From an uncultured Collinsella sp. (GTDB taxonomy: Bacteria; Actinomycetota; Coriobacteriia; Coriobacteriales; Coriobacteriaceae), in contig URIK01000035.1 in assembly GCA_900547855.1 (NCBI GenBank), positions 1 through 14,028 of the forward strand: DNA of 14,028 nucleotides, written 5' to 3'. Positions 7,307 to 13,979 of the stretch are shown in pieces; position 1 is the stretch's first letter, and each line of letters opens with the position of its first letter. The notes under the pieces were generated by a model. It ran no database searches. It was not told where the DNA came from and worked only from the letters and a program-made list of their open reading frames with translations. The position numbers and the translations under genes were made by a program.

Positions 7307-7328
7307 CTAGTCATTTTGGGATGACTGG
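7307..7328. promoter_or_regulatory. Inverted repeat between the OPT and coaX genes
   Basis: AGTCAT (7309-7314) and ATGACT (7321-7326) form a perfect 6-bp inverted repeat around TTTGGG. One wobble and one further pair extend it to 7307-7328. It sits 14 bp upstream of the candidate coaX -10 box, a position suited to an operator, but it is short. Confidence 0.3.
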
Positions 7329-7341
7329 TTTAGGTGGGCGA

Positions 7342-7347
7342 TATACT
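7342..7347 (+). promoter_or_regulatory. Candidate -10 box of coaX
   Basis: TATACT lies 27 bp before the pantothenate kinase start codon. No good -35 hexamer sits at the right distance (TTGGGA at 7317-7322 would give a long 19-bp spacer), so the assignment is tentative. Confidence 0.4.
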
Positions 7348-7374
7348 GCTGGGCAGACGAAAGGAGCGCCGACG

Positions 7375-8226
7375 ATGCTTAATGGGTGCGCATATATATT
7401 GACGGTCGACGTGGGCAACACGTTCATTCGCTTTGGCCTGTTTGCCGAGGATTCGGCCGCGGCGCAGGAATGCCCGCTTGCGACGTGCGAGATCACGACG
7501 CCGTCGAGCATTACAGCCGACGAAGCACGCATGAGGCTCGCGCAGGTCATGGGCGCGCTGGCGGCCGATGCGGGCATGCCCGGCGCGCTCGTTCCCGCGG
7601 CCGCAGTGCTGAGCTGCGTGGTGCCGGCGCTCGAGCGCCCGTGGAAGGTGGCGCTTTCCCGTACCTGCACGGGGCGCGTGCTCACCGTGGGACCGGGCCT
7701 CAAGACCGGCATGCCCGTACACTACGATGACCCGGCCGAGATCGGTCCCGACCGCATCGCCGACGCCGTGGCTGCCCGCGCTGTCTACGGCTCGCCGTGC
7801 ATTGTGATTGACCTGGGCACCACGACCAATATCGAGGTCATCGACGCGCACGGCACCTTTGTCGGCGGCGTTATCGCGCCGGGGCTGGCGCTCGGTGCCC
7901 GTTCGCTCTCTGCCGCTGCGGCGCGCCTGCCTCAGGTTGAGCCCTCGGCGCCGACGCATGTCATCGGCCGCAACACGCGCGAGGCCATGCGCTCGGGCGT
8001 GGTTTTGGGCGAGGTGGCCCGCATCGATGGCATGCTCGACATGGTGCTCGCCGAGATGCGCGCGACCAAGGCCGCGGGGGAGGGCAGCGTGCCCATCGTC
8101 ATTACCGGCGACGATGCCGAGGCGCTTGCGGCCCTTGTCGGTCATAGCCTGACGGTCGACGACGCGCTGACGCTTCGCGGCTTGGCCGAGCTCTACCACA
8201 TCAATCAAAAGCCCCGTCGCGCGTAG
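7375..8226 (+). CDS. coaX: Type III pantothenate kinase
   Basis: The protein has 283 residues, close to the usual 250-280. It phosphorylates pantothenate, the first committed step of coenzyme A synthesis, in the cytosol, and belongs to the ASKHA fold. Visible motifs: D12-V-G-N-T phosphate loop; GPGLKTGMPVHYDDPAEIGP with D126-R (catalytic aspartate of the GPDR motif); D146-L-G-T-T-T (potassium/ATP-site motif); GGVIAPGL at 164-171 and RNTREAMRSG at 199-208. Two motifs depart from the common form: DLGTTTNIEVID where GTATTFD is typical, and ITGDDAEAL where TGG is typical. The ATG at 7375 has AAAGGAG eight bases upstream; an in-frame ATG at 7321 lacks a binding site. It is followed by 80 bp and the dCMP deaminase-like gene, which has its own candidate promoter. 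Confidence 0.93.
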   Translation: MLNGCAYILTVDVGNTFIRFGLFAEDSAAAQECPLATCEITTPSSITADEARMRLAQVMGALAADAGMPGALVPAAAVLSCVVPALERPWKVALSRTCTGRVLTVGPGLKTGMPVHYDDPAEIGPDRIADAVAARAVYGSPCIVIDLGTTTNIEVIDAHGTFVGGVIAPGLALGARSLSAAAARLPQVEPSAPTHVIGRNTREAMRSGVVLGEVARIDGMLDMVLAEMRATKAAGEGSVPIVITGDDAEALAALVGHSLTVDDALTLRGLAELYHINQKPRRA

Positions 8227-8263
8227 TGATGAGGCGGTGGGATAAACGCCCCTACCTTTCACC

Positions 8264-8272
8264 TGCTACAAT
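8264..8272 (+). promoter_or_regulatory. Extended -10 promoter of the dCMP deaminase gene
   Basis: TGCTACAAT matches the extended -10 form TGnTATAAT with one mismatch and lies 34 bp before the start codon. No -35 hexamer is needed for such promoters and none is evident. Confidence 0.5.
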
Positions 8273-8306
8273 GGGTCAAACTATTGCGATTACGGAGGTG
8301 TCTGCC

Positions 8307-8831
8307 ATGTCGGACGATCTTCATCAAACTTCGTCAGGCAAGCGCCTGGACGTCATTAGCTGGGACGAGTTCTTTATGAGCGTGGCCATCGCCGCGCAGC
8401 GCCGCAGCAAGGACCCCAACACGCAGGTGGGTGCGTGCATCGCCAACACCAACCACCGCATCCTTTCGGTGGGCTACAACGGTACACCCTCGGCGCTCAA
8501 CGACGACTTTTTTCCGTGGGGTACGAGCGACGACCCGCTGCAGGACAAGCACAACTACGTGGTCCATGCCGAGGCCAACGCCGTGCTCAACTACCGTGGC
8601 TCGCTCAAGGACCTTGAGGGTTCCACGGTCTACGTCACGCTGTTCCCGTGCCACGACTGCGCCAAGATTTTGGCTCAGGTGGGTGTGGGCGAGGTCGTCT
8701 ACCTGGACAACAAGTACGCCGACACCGATGACGGCCGTATCAGCCGCCGCATTCTCGACTCCTGTGGCATCAGCTACCGCCAGGTCATCGTCGATGTCCA
8801 GATTGGTACCGGGGGACAGGCTCGACAGTAA
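8307..8831 (+). CDS. dCMP deaminase family protein (deoxycytidylate deaminase / ComEB-like)
   Basis: The protein has 174 residues. The family hydrolyses dCMP to dUMP, the substrate of thymidylate synthase, using one catalytic zinc. The zinc and proton-shuttle residues are present: H87-A-E89 in VVHAEANAVLN, and P114-C115-H-D-C118. Upstream, SWDEFFMSVA and RRSKDPNTQVGACIAN with VGYNGTP are typical of the dCMP deaminase branch rather than of cytidine or tRNA adenosine deaminases. The start at 8307 (MSDDLHQ) is set by GGAGGTG six bases upstream; a longer reading from GTG at 8226 would overlap the coaX stop and lacks a binding site. The name comEB is applied to such proteins in Firmicutes but there is no competence context here. 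No clear terminator follows. Confidence 0.88.
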   Translation: MSDDLHQTSSGKRLDVISWDEFFMSVAIAAQRRSKDPNTQVGACIANTNHRILSVGYNGTPSALNDDFFPWGTSDDPLQDKHNYVVHAEANAVLNYRGSLKDLEGSTVYVTLFPCHDCAKILAQVGVGEVVYLDNKYADTDDGRISRRILDSCGISYRQVIVDVQIGTGGQARQ

Positions 8832-8964
8832 TATGCGTTGTCGCTATCTGACGACGAACGCAGCTCAAAGAGCCCCGTCCCAAATTGACTACTCGTGAAA
8901 GTCGCGTCTGCGCGCATGGACGGCTCGTGAGCGGGTACACGGCTGTAGTAACATAGCTTCTGTC

Positions 8965-8980
8965 CGCGGGCGCGCCCGCG
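8965..8980. promoter_or_regulatory. GC palindrome in the leader of the nfu gene
   Basis: CGCGGGCGCGCCCGCG is a perfect 16-bp palindrome 10 bp before the AAAGGAG ribosome binding site of the following gene. It could be an operator or a small stem affecting translation. It is made only of G and C, so the pattern is less improbable than its length suggests. Confidence 0.35.
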
Positions 8981-9002
8981 TAATTGTGAGAAAGGAGCCC
9001 CT

Positions 9003-9281
9003 GTGGCTGTTAACGAAGAGCTGCTTAAGAAGGTTCTTGAAGAGATTCGCCCCAACCTGCAGGCCGATGGCGGCGATATGGAGTATGTGGGCGTCGACGA
9101 CGAGGGCGTCGTCAAACTGGAGCTGCAGGGCGCTTGCGCCGGCTGCCCCATGAGCTCGCTGACCCTGTCCATGGGTATTGAGCGCATCCTGAAGGAGCAT
9201 GTGCCCGGCGTTACCCGTGTCGAGCAGGTCAATGCCTCCGGCGAGACCGACGACCTGTACGACGAGTACGCGCCGTTCTAA
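9003..9281 (+). CDS. NifU-like (Nfu-type) iron-sulfur cluster scaffold protein
   Basis: This 92-residue protein consists of a single NifU C-terminal domain. Nfu proteins carry an iron-sulfur cluster on a CxxC motif, usually bridging a dimer, and pass it to target enzymes. The motif C45-A-G-C48 is present in LQGACAGCPMSS, and the preceding R-P-N-L-Q-A-D-G-G-D is the family's hallmark. The last 15 residues (ETDDLYDEYAPF region) form an acidic tail. The start is GTG at 9003, chosen because AAAGGAG lies 5 bases upstream and the next residues (AVNEELLKKVLEEIRP) match the usual beginning of the domain. The gene stands 171 bp after the deaminase gene and 109 bp before lgt, with no other iron-sulfur assembly gene in the window. 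Confidence 0.92.
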   Translation: MAVNEELLKKVLEEIRPNLQADGGDMEYVGVDDEGVVKLELQGACAGCPMSSLTLSMGIERILKEHVPGVTRVEQVNASGETDDLYDEYAPF

Positions 9282-9330
9282 GATGCGAAAGCTGCGGACG
9301 GCATACTCCGCATAGACGTTACGCCCAAAT

Positions 9331-9368
9331 ATGCGGCTGCGAGCGCAAGGCCCGCGGCCGCATTTGTA
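9331..9368 (+). terminator. Possible terminator between nfu and lgt
   Basis: ATGCGGCTGC (9331-9340) pairs with GCGGCCGCAT (9354-9363, one wobble) around a 13-base loop, followed by TTGTATGT. The T run is poor, so it may be only partly effective. Confidence 0.45.
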
Positions 9369-9390
9369 TGTAGGGAGTAGGAGGGTCGAC

Positions 9391-10212
9391 ATGCTCAACG
9401 ACTTCTACCATATGCTTGATCCTGTCGCGATCTCGGCGGGGCCCATCACGATTTACTGGTATGGTCTGGCCTATGTGGTCGGCGCCCTGCTCACGGCGGT
9501 CGTCATGTACCGCACCCAGCATCGCTGGGGCTTTAACATCACGATTGACGACCTGACGAGTGTCGTGGTCGGCGTGGTCTTTGGCCTTATCATTGGCGCC
9601 CGCCTGTTCTACGTCATCTTTTACGGCGACGGCTACTACTGGGCGCATCCGCTCGAGATCTTTGCCACCAACGAGGGCGGCATGAGCTTCCATGGCGGCT
9701 TGGTGGGCGGCATTATCGGCGGCATCATCGTGTGCCGCATGTATAAGCTCGATGCCTGGACTTTGGCAGACCTTGCCGTCATAGGCGCGCCGCTGGCCTT
9801 GTGCTTGGGCCGTTGTGCCAACTTTGTCAACGGTGAGCTGTGGGGCAAGCCGACCGATCTGCCCTGGGGCGTGGTCTTCGGTGGCACCGCGGGCGATATG
9901 CCGCGTCACCCCTCCCAGCTCTACGAGGCATTTCTTGAGGGCATCGTGCTCTTTTGCATTCTGCAGGTGCTCAGCCGCAAAAAGCCGCTACTGCCCCAAG
10001 GCACGTTTATGGGCGTCTTTGTGATGGGTTACGGCATCGTTCGCTTTTTGATTGAGTTTGTGCGTGTGCCCGATGCGCAGCTGGGCTATCTGCTGGGCGG
10101 CGTCATCACCATGGGTCAGCTGCTGAGCCTGCCGCTCGTAATCGCGGGCCTGGCGCTCATCATCTTTGCTCGTCGCCGCAACCAACCCCAGCGCATCTAC
10201 CTCGACGCTTAA
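9391..10212 (+). CDS. lgt: Prolipoprotein diacylglyceryl transferase
   Basis: The protein has 273 residues, normal for Lgt, with about seven hydrophobic segments. Lgt moves diacylglycerol from phosphatidylglycerol to the lipobox cysteine of prelipoproteins in the cytoplasmic membrane. Signature residues are all visible: H101-GGLVGG (matching E. coli H103), G-R141-C-A-N144-F-V-N-G-E149-L-W-G (the Lgt signature), HPSQLYEA at 173-180, and G-I-V-R219-F-L-I-E-F in the last third. ATG at 9391 is supported by TAGGAGGG four to five bases upstream; a longer in-frame reading from 9331 would begin inside the upstream hairpin. The stop codon TAA at 10210-10212 overlaps the first bases of a hairpin-forming repeat. 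Confidence 0.97.
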   Translation: MLNDFYHMLDPVAISAGPITIYWYGLAYVVGALLTAVVMYRTQHRWGFNITIDDLTSVVVGVVFGLIIGARLFYVIFYGDGYYWAHPLEIFATNEGGMSFHGGLVGGIIGGIIVCRMYKLDAWTLADLAVIGAPLALCLGRCANFVNGELWGKPTDLPWGVVFGGTAGDMPRHPSQLYEAFLEGIVLFCILQVLSRKKPLLPQGTFMGVFVMGYGIVRFLIEFVRVPDAQLGYLLGGVITMGQLLSLPLVIAGLALIIFARRRNQPQRIYLDA

Positions 10213-10247
10213 CCACCAAAAAGTGAACAGGCACCTTTGTGGTGGTT
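10211..10247. repeat. Hairpin-forming intergenic repeat 1
   Basis: AACCACCA (10211-10218) and TGGTGGTT (10240-10247) are exact inverted copies; one mismatch then three more pairs lengthen the stem. The loop contains GTGAACAGGCACC. There is no T run after it on either strand, so it is not a standard terminator. It looks like a small palindromic repeat element. My recollection that similar elements (TGGTGGT arms around a cCTGTtC core) recur in Coriobacteriia genomes is unverified. Confidence 0.55.
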
Positions 10248-10288
10248 CGCTGGGCAACGATGACAGAACCGTAACGTTTCCCCAGATA

Positions 10289-10327
10289 AAACCTGCCAAA
10301 ATAAACCTGTCCCTTTTTTGCAGGTTT
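10289..10327. repeat. Hairpin-forming intergenic repeat 2
   Basis: AAACCTGC (10289-10296) and GCAGGTTT (10320-10327) are exact inverted copies around a 23-base loop that repeats AAACCTGT and contains six T. The right arm ends just before the ribosome binding site of the next gene (AAAGG at 10332-10336), so folding could affect its translation. GCAGGTTTCT recurs inside the hairpin after that gene (12547-12556). Confidence 0.5.
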
Positions 10328-10347
10328 CTAGAAAGGCTCTTTGGACT

Positions 10348-12531
10348 GTGAAGGATTCCGATCTCTCCACAACGGCTGCGCGCGACGCTGCCCGCATCGT
10401 CTGGTTTAAGCGCTACCCCGCCAAGCAGACGCTCATCGCATTTTTGCTCGCGCTGTTGGCGACCACGGCGTTTTCCATCGATCCTGCCCCGGTGTCGAGC
10501 AACGCAGTCTTGGCGATTGACCCCAAAGCCTCGGGCATGCTGTACGTGTGCTACGAGGTGCTCCTTTCGTTTGCCGGCCATACCGACGCGGTCATGCTGC
10601 TTGCACTTGCCTGCCTGCTCACCTTGCCGTTTCGCTACGTGTTCTTTGGCCGTGGCGACACCTGGCGTCCATCGATCATTCTGCCGTCGCTGTTCTTCGC
10701 CATCTGCATGGTGTTCGGCCGCAGCTACGACCTCACCGACTCGGCCGAGATTGTCCTTGGCGACAAAGCTCGCATCATCTGCGCCTGGATTGGCGGCGCG
10801 GGCTGGATGCTCCTGGCGATCGTTGCCTTCTACCTTGCCTTTGAGTGTCTAGATTGGCTGAGCTCTCGGCGCATCCCGTTTTCCGAAGCGCACTTTGGCC
10901 GCGTATGGCGTGTGACTCACGCCGTGCTCTCGGTCCATCCCTTTGCCGGGCCCTTCCTGGTGCTTATGATCGCCTGGACGCCCACGCTCATCGCTTCGCT
11001 GCCCGGCCTTTTTATGGGAGATACGGGCGCGCAGATTCGCCAGTGGTTCAACTATCCCAACGGCACGAGCGACTACCTGCGCCTACTCAACCCCAACGTG
11101 CTGCTCAACGGGCATCATCCCGTAGTGCACACGGCCATTATCGGCTCGTGCGTTCAGCTGGGGCTTTCGCTGTTCAACAGCGCTAACGCGGGTCTTGCCA
11201 TCTACACCTGCGCTCAATTTGTCATCACGGCCGCCTGCATGGCCTATTCCATCTCGTCGCTGCGCAAACTGGGCGTGAGCCTGCCGGTTCGCGGTGCGAT
11301 CCTGCTGTTCTTTGCGTTTATGCCGATGTTCTCTAACTACGCGGCGTTGCTCACCAAAGACGTGCTCTTTGCCGACGCGTTCTTGGTGCTGCTGGTACAG
11401 ACCGTCAAGCTCGTGGCATGTGGCTTGCCCCGTCGTGATGTCAATGTCGAGCGAGCGGGCGAGAAAGCCCCCGTGCTCTTTGCGCGCCACGACTGGCTGC
11501 TGCTTGCTCTGGGCGCCATGGGTTCCACGTTTTTGCGCAACGGCGGCCTGGTGTTTCCCCTGGCGGCATGCGTAATCGCGGCGGCGTTTAGCGCATGGGA
11601 CGCGCATGTGGCTCGTCGTGCAGCCAAGCAGACTGGTGCTGCGCCTTCGGGCGCCATCCCGCGCTTCCGCTGGGTCGGTGTCCTCGCGGTGCTCGCGCTC
11701 TGCCTTGCCTCTAATATGTACTTCACCAAGGTCTTTATGCCGGCGCACGATATCACGCCTGGTTCCAAGCGCGAAATCCTCTCGATTCCGTTCCAGCAGA
11801 CGGCTCGTTTCGTCCAAAAGCACGACGGCCTCAACTCGGGCGTCAACCCCACGGTTAAGGAGGACGGCACCATTGTGGAGGCTCCTTGCGACGGCTTGGT
11901 GACCGACGAAGAGCGTGCCGTGATCGATCGCGTACTCAAGTACGAGAACCTGGGCCGCCGCTACAACCCCGACAAGTCCGATGCCGTCAAGAACTGCTTT
12001 AACGAGTATGCCTCGCAGGAGGACATCGATGCCTATTTTGAGGTATGGGCTCAGATGTTTAAGAAGGATCCCGAGTGCTATATTTCGGCGCTTATCAATA
12101 ACTACTACGGTTATTTTTATCCGAGCGCGCGCGATGCCTGGGTCTACAGCACGGCGCGTAGTGCCGAGATCATGGCGCGTCCCGACAACCTCAAGTACTT
12201 CGACTTCCATCCGGTTGACAGCAACGTGGTGCGCTGGTGCGACCACCTGATCAATTTGTACCGTGTGGCGGTGCAGCGTGTTCCCTTTATCTCGCTCACC
12301 ATGAGCTCGGCCACCTATGTGTGGATCATGATCGCCGTGGTGGTCTACCTGCTGCGTCGTCATTCATGGCGTGCGCTGGCGATCTGGGTGCCGCTGTTGG
12401 GCGTGCTCGCCGTGTGCCTGATTGGCCCGTGCAACGGCTCGACTTACATGCGCTACCTGTATCCGGTCATCGCCTGCATGCCCTTCGCCATCGGCGCTAC
12501 CGTCACCCGCAGCGACTTCCTCTGGTCCTAA
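10348..12531 (+). CDS. DUF6020-like polytopic membrane protein, possible GT-C-type glycosyltransferase
   Basis: The protein has 727 residues from the GTG at 10348, preceded by AGAAAGG about 11 bases upstream; an in-frame TTG at 10318 would add ten residues but lies in the upstream repeat. It has many membrane segments from about residue 28 onward, a large hydrophilic, probably extracytoplasmic domain at about 461-645, and two final hydrophobic segments ending RYLYPVIACMPFAIGA. Striking conserved-looking loops are L-F-M-G-D225-T-G-A-Q-I-R, L-L-N-G-H-H-P-V-V-H-T (252-262), LLTKDVLFADAFL, FLRNGG and SIPFQQTARFV. These fit my memory of DUF6020 proteins, which have the topology of lipid-linked-sugar glycosyltransferases (GT-C fold), with an acidic residue in an early outer loop. 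Activity and substrate are unproven. No glycan-synthesis cluster surrounds it. Confidence 0.7.
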   Translation: MKDSDLSTTAARDAARIVWFKRYPAKQTLIAFLLALLATTAFSIDPAPVSSNAVLAIDPKASGMLYVCYEVLLSFAGHTDAVMLLALACLLTLPFRYVFFGRGDTWRPSIILPSLFFAICMVFGRSYDLTDSAEIVLGDKARIICAWIGGAGWMLLAIVAFYLAFECLDWLSSRRIPFSEAHFGRVWRVTHAVLSVHPFAGPFLVLMIAWTPTLIASLPGLFMGDTGAQIRQWFNYPNGTSDYLRLLNPNVLLNGHHPVVHTAIIGSCVQLGLSLFNSANAGLAIYTCAQFVITAACMAYSISSLRKLGVSLPVRGAILLFFAFMPMFSNYAALLTKDVLFADAFLVLLVQTVKLVACGLPRRDVNVERAGEKAPVLFARHDWLLLALGAMGSTFLRNGGLVFPLAACVIAAAFSAWDAHVARRAAKQTGAAPSGAIPRFRWVGVLAVLALCLASNMYFTKVFMPAHDITPGSKREILSIPFQQTARFVQKHDGLNSGVNPTVKEDGTIVEAPCDGLVTDEERAVIDRVLKYENLGRRYNPDKSDAVKNCFNEYASQEDIDAYFEVWAQMFKKDPECYISALINNYYGYFYPSARDAWVYSTARSAEIMARPDNLKYFDFHPVDSNVVRWCDHLINLYRVAVQRVPFISLTMSSATYVWIMIAVVVYLLRRHSWRALAIWVPLLGVLAVCLIGPCNGSTYMRYLYPVIACMPFAIGATVTRSDFLWS

Positions 12532-12566
12532 CTTGGTGCATTGGGGGCAGGTTTCTTTGCACCAAG
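12532..12566. repeat. Hairpin-forming intergenic repeat 3
   Basis: CTTGGTGCA (12532-12540) and TGCACCAAG (12558-12566) are exact 9-bp inverted copies starting at the base after the stop codon of the DUF6020-like gene. The 17-base loop contains GGCAGGTTTCTT. The stem is followed by GGGGG, not T, so it is not a standard terminator. Its loop shares GCAGGTTTCT with the repeat before the same gene, which suggests related elements on both sides. Confidence 0.55.
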
Positions 12567-12695
12567 GGGGCCATCATCACGACGCCTTCATTTTGGGGTT
12601 TATCTCGCAGGCCAGTAGGTATATCATAACGACGTTTGTTTATATTGCCCGAGCATCTGCGCTGGGCTTTAGGTCGAAACCGATAGGAGACACGT

Positions 12696-13502
12696 ATGTC
12701 CGGACACTCTAAGTGGGCCACAACCAAGCATCGTAAGGGCGCGCAGGACGCCAAGCGTTCCGCCCTCTTCTCCAAGCTCAGCCGCAACATCACCGTTGCT
12801 GCCCGTCTCGGCGGTGACCCGCTGCCCGAGAACAACGCCAGCCTCGCCGCTGCCGTTGCCAAGGCCAAGGCTCAGTCCATGCCTAAGGACAAGATCAAGT
12901 CCGCTATCGACAAGGCTTTTGGTTCGGGTGCCGACGCTGCCGTCTACGAGAACATCGTGTACGAGGGCTACGGTCCCGCCGGTGTCGCCGTCTACGTCGA
13001 CTGCCTGACCGACAACCGCAACCGTACCGCCGCTGATGTCCGTTCCGCCTTCTCCCACGCTGGTGGCAACCTGGGCACCTCCGGCTCCGTCGCCTTCCAG
13101 TTTGAGCGCAAGGGCCAGATCGTCGTCGCCAAGGAGATCCTGGACGAGAACGCCAAGAAGGAGACCATGATCGCCAACGGTGCTGCCGGTGACGAGGATG
13201 AGTTCATGATGGCCATCGCCGAGGCCGGTGGCGAGGACTACGAGGACGCCGGCGAGGAGTGGATCGTCTGGACTACTGCCAACGAGGTCATGGCTGTCTC
13301 CAAGGCGCTCGAGGAGCAGGGCGTCCAGGTCAAGGGTTCCGAGACCACCATGGTCCCGACCACCCCGACCGAGGTCTCCGGCGCCGACGCCAAGAAGGTT
13401 CAGCGCCTCATCGACCGTCTTGAGGAGCTCGACGACGTCCAGGATGTTTACAGCACCATGGACATGACCGACGAGGTTATCGCTGCCCTCGAGGAGGAGT
13501 AG
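12696..13502 (+). CDS. yebC: YebC/TACO1 family protein (probable translation or transcription regulator)
   Basis: The protein has 268 residues; most relatives have about 240-250. It begins MSGHSKWATTKHRKGAQDAK, the family's hallmark N-terminus (usually WANIKHRK), and continues with LFSKLSRNITVAAR, then SMPKDKIKSAIDKA and YEGYGPAGVAVYVDCLTDNRNRT, all typical. The middle part is very acidic (DEDEF ... GGEDYEDAGEEW) and accounts for some of the extra length. The family was first described as DNA-binding regulators; the mitochondrial member TACO1 and, more recently, bacterial members have been linked to translation through ribosome-stalling sequences. The sequence alone does not choose. ATG at 12696 follows TAGGAG by six bases. 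In many bacteria yebC neighbours ruvC, but the next gene here is AmaP-like. A weak -10-like TATATT is at 12641-12646. Confidence 0.93.
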   Translation: MSGHSKWATTKHRKGAQDAKRSALFSKLSRNITVAARLGGDPLPENNASLAAAVAKAKAQSMPKDKIKSAIDKAFGSGADAAVYENIVYEGYGPAGVAVYVDCLTDNRNRTAADVRSAFSHAGGNLGTSGSVAFQFERKGQIVVAKEILDENAKKETMIANGAAGDEDEFMMAIAEAGGEDYEDAGEEWIVWTTANEVMAVSKALEEQGVQVKGSETTMVPTTPTEVSGADAKKVQRLIDRLEELDDVQDVYSTMDMTDEVIAALEEE

Positions 13503-13571
13503 CGCCCGCACGGGTTAAGCCGTGCATATCTGGGCATAATGAAGCGAGCATGCAAGCCTCGTGGAATAGAT

Positions 13572-13615
13572 GAGCCGGATCCGCGTGCGTAGAGCACCGG
13601 ACCCGGCTCTTTTAT
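13572..13615 (+). terminator. Rho-independent terminator after yebC
   Basis: GAGCCGG (13572-13578) pairs with CCGGCTC (13603-13609); one mismatch then TCCG/CGGA extends the stem. TTTTAT follows from 13610. A weaker 6-bp hairpin (GCACGG/CCGTGC, 13508-13525) lies closer to the stop codon but has no T run. Confidence 0.75.
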
Positions 13616-13618
13616 AAT
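13613..13618 (+). promoter_or_regulatory. Consensus -10 box overlapping the yebC terminator tail
   Basis: TATAAT is a perfect -10 hexamer and begins inside the T run of the terminator, 51 bp before the start of the following gene. The -35 position falls in the terminator loop (TAGAGC at 13590-13595) and does not match the consensus. Confidence 0.5.
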
Positions 13619-13668
13619 GATGCGAACCGTTTTGCATTTCGAGAGCCGAGATTTGAAGGGAGCGCCAT

Positions 13669-13979
13669 GTGCGCGTACTCAAACGAGCCCTAGCGATCGT
13701 GTATCTTGCCGCCGCCATCGTGGCGCTGGGTACGCTTGTCTGCCAGTTTTGGGGGCCGTATACGTATCGCTTTATGCTGCTGATGCGCGACCCCATGCCG
13801 CGCATTGTCGTGACGGCATGCGGCGGAGTTGTGGCGATTGGCGTGCTGGTAAGCTTCTTCCGCCTGATGTTTGCTCGTCGCGAGCCGTCCTGCGTGCATC
13901 CGGCGGGGGAGCGCAATATCGAGGTCACGCTCGCTGCCCTCTCCTCGTGTGCTCGCACCGCGGCAGAGCGCGACGACCG
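13669..13979 (+). CDS. Alkaline shock response membrane anchor (AmaP)-like protein, 5' part only
   Basis: Only the first 103 codons are present; the reading frame runs open into the adapter at 13980. The start is GTG at 13669, with GAAGGGAG about six bases upstream; the overlapping ATG at 13667 reaches a stop after eight codons. The peptide begins MRVLKRALAIVYLAAAIVAL, giving a first membrane segment (about 7-27), then a short loop FWGPYTYRFMLLMRDPMPR, a second membrane segment (about 44-66), a basic turn FARREP, and the start of a cytoplasmic domain (ERNIEVTLAALSSCARTAA). Two N-terminal helices followed by an 'I-x-V-T-L-x-A-L' strand is the layout of AmaP-type proteins, which anchor Asp23-family envelope-stress proteins. 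The missing C-terminus prevents a firm call; the frame itself is well supported by codon use and binding site. Confidence 0.65.

Noticed and set aside
11083..12363. 426-codon minus-strand frame opposite the DUF6020-like gene
   Set aside because: Arg/His-rich composition typical of the complement of GC-biased coding sequence; no motifs.
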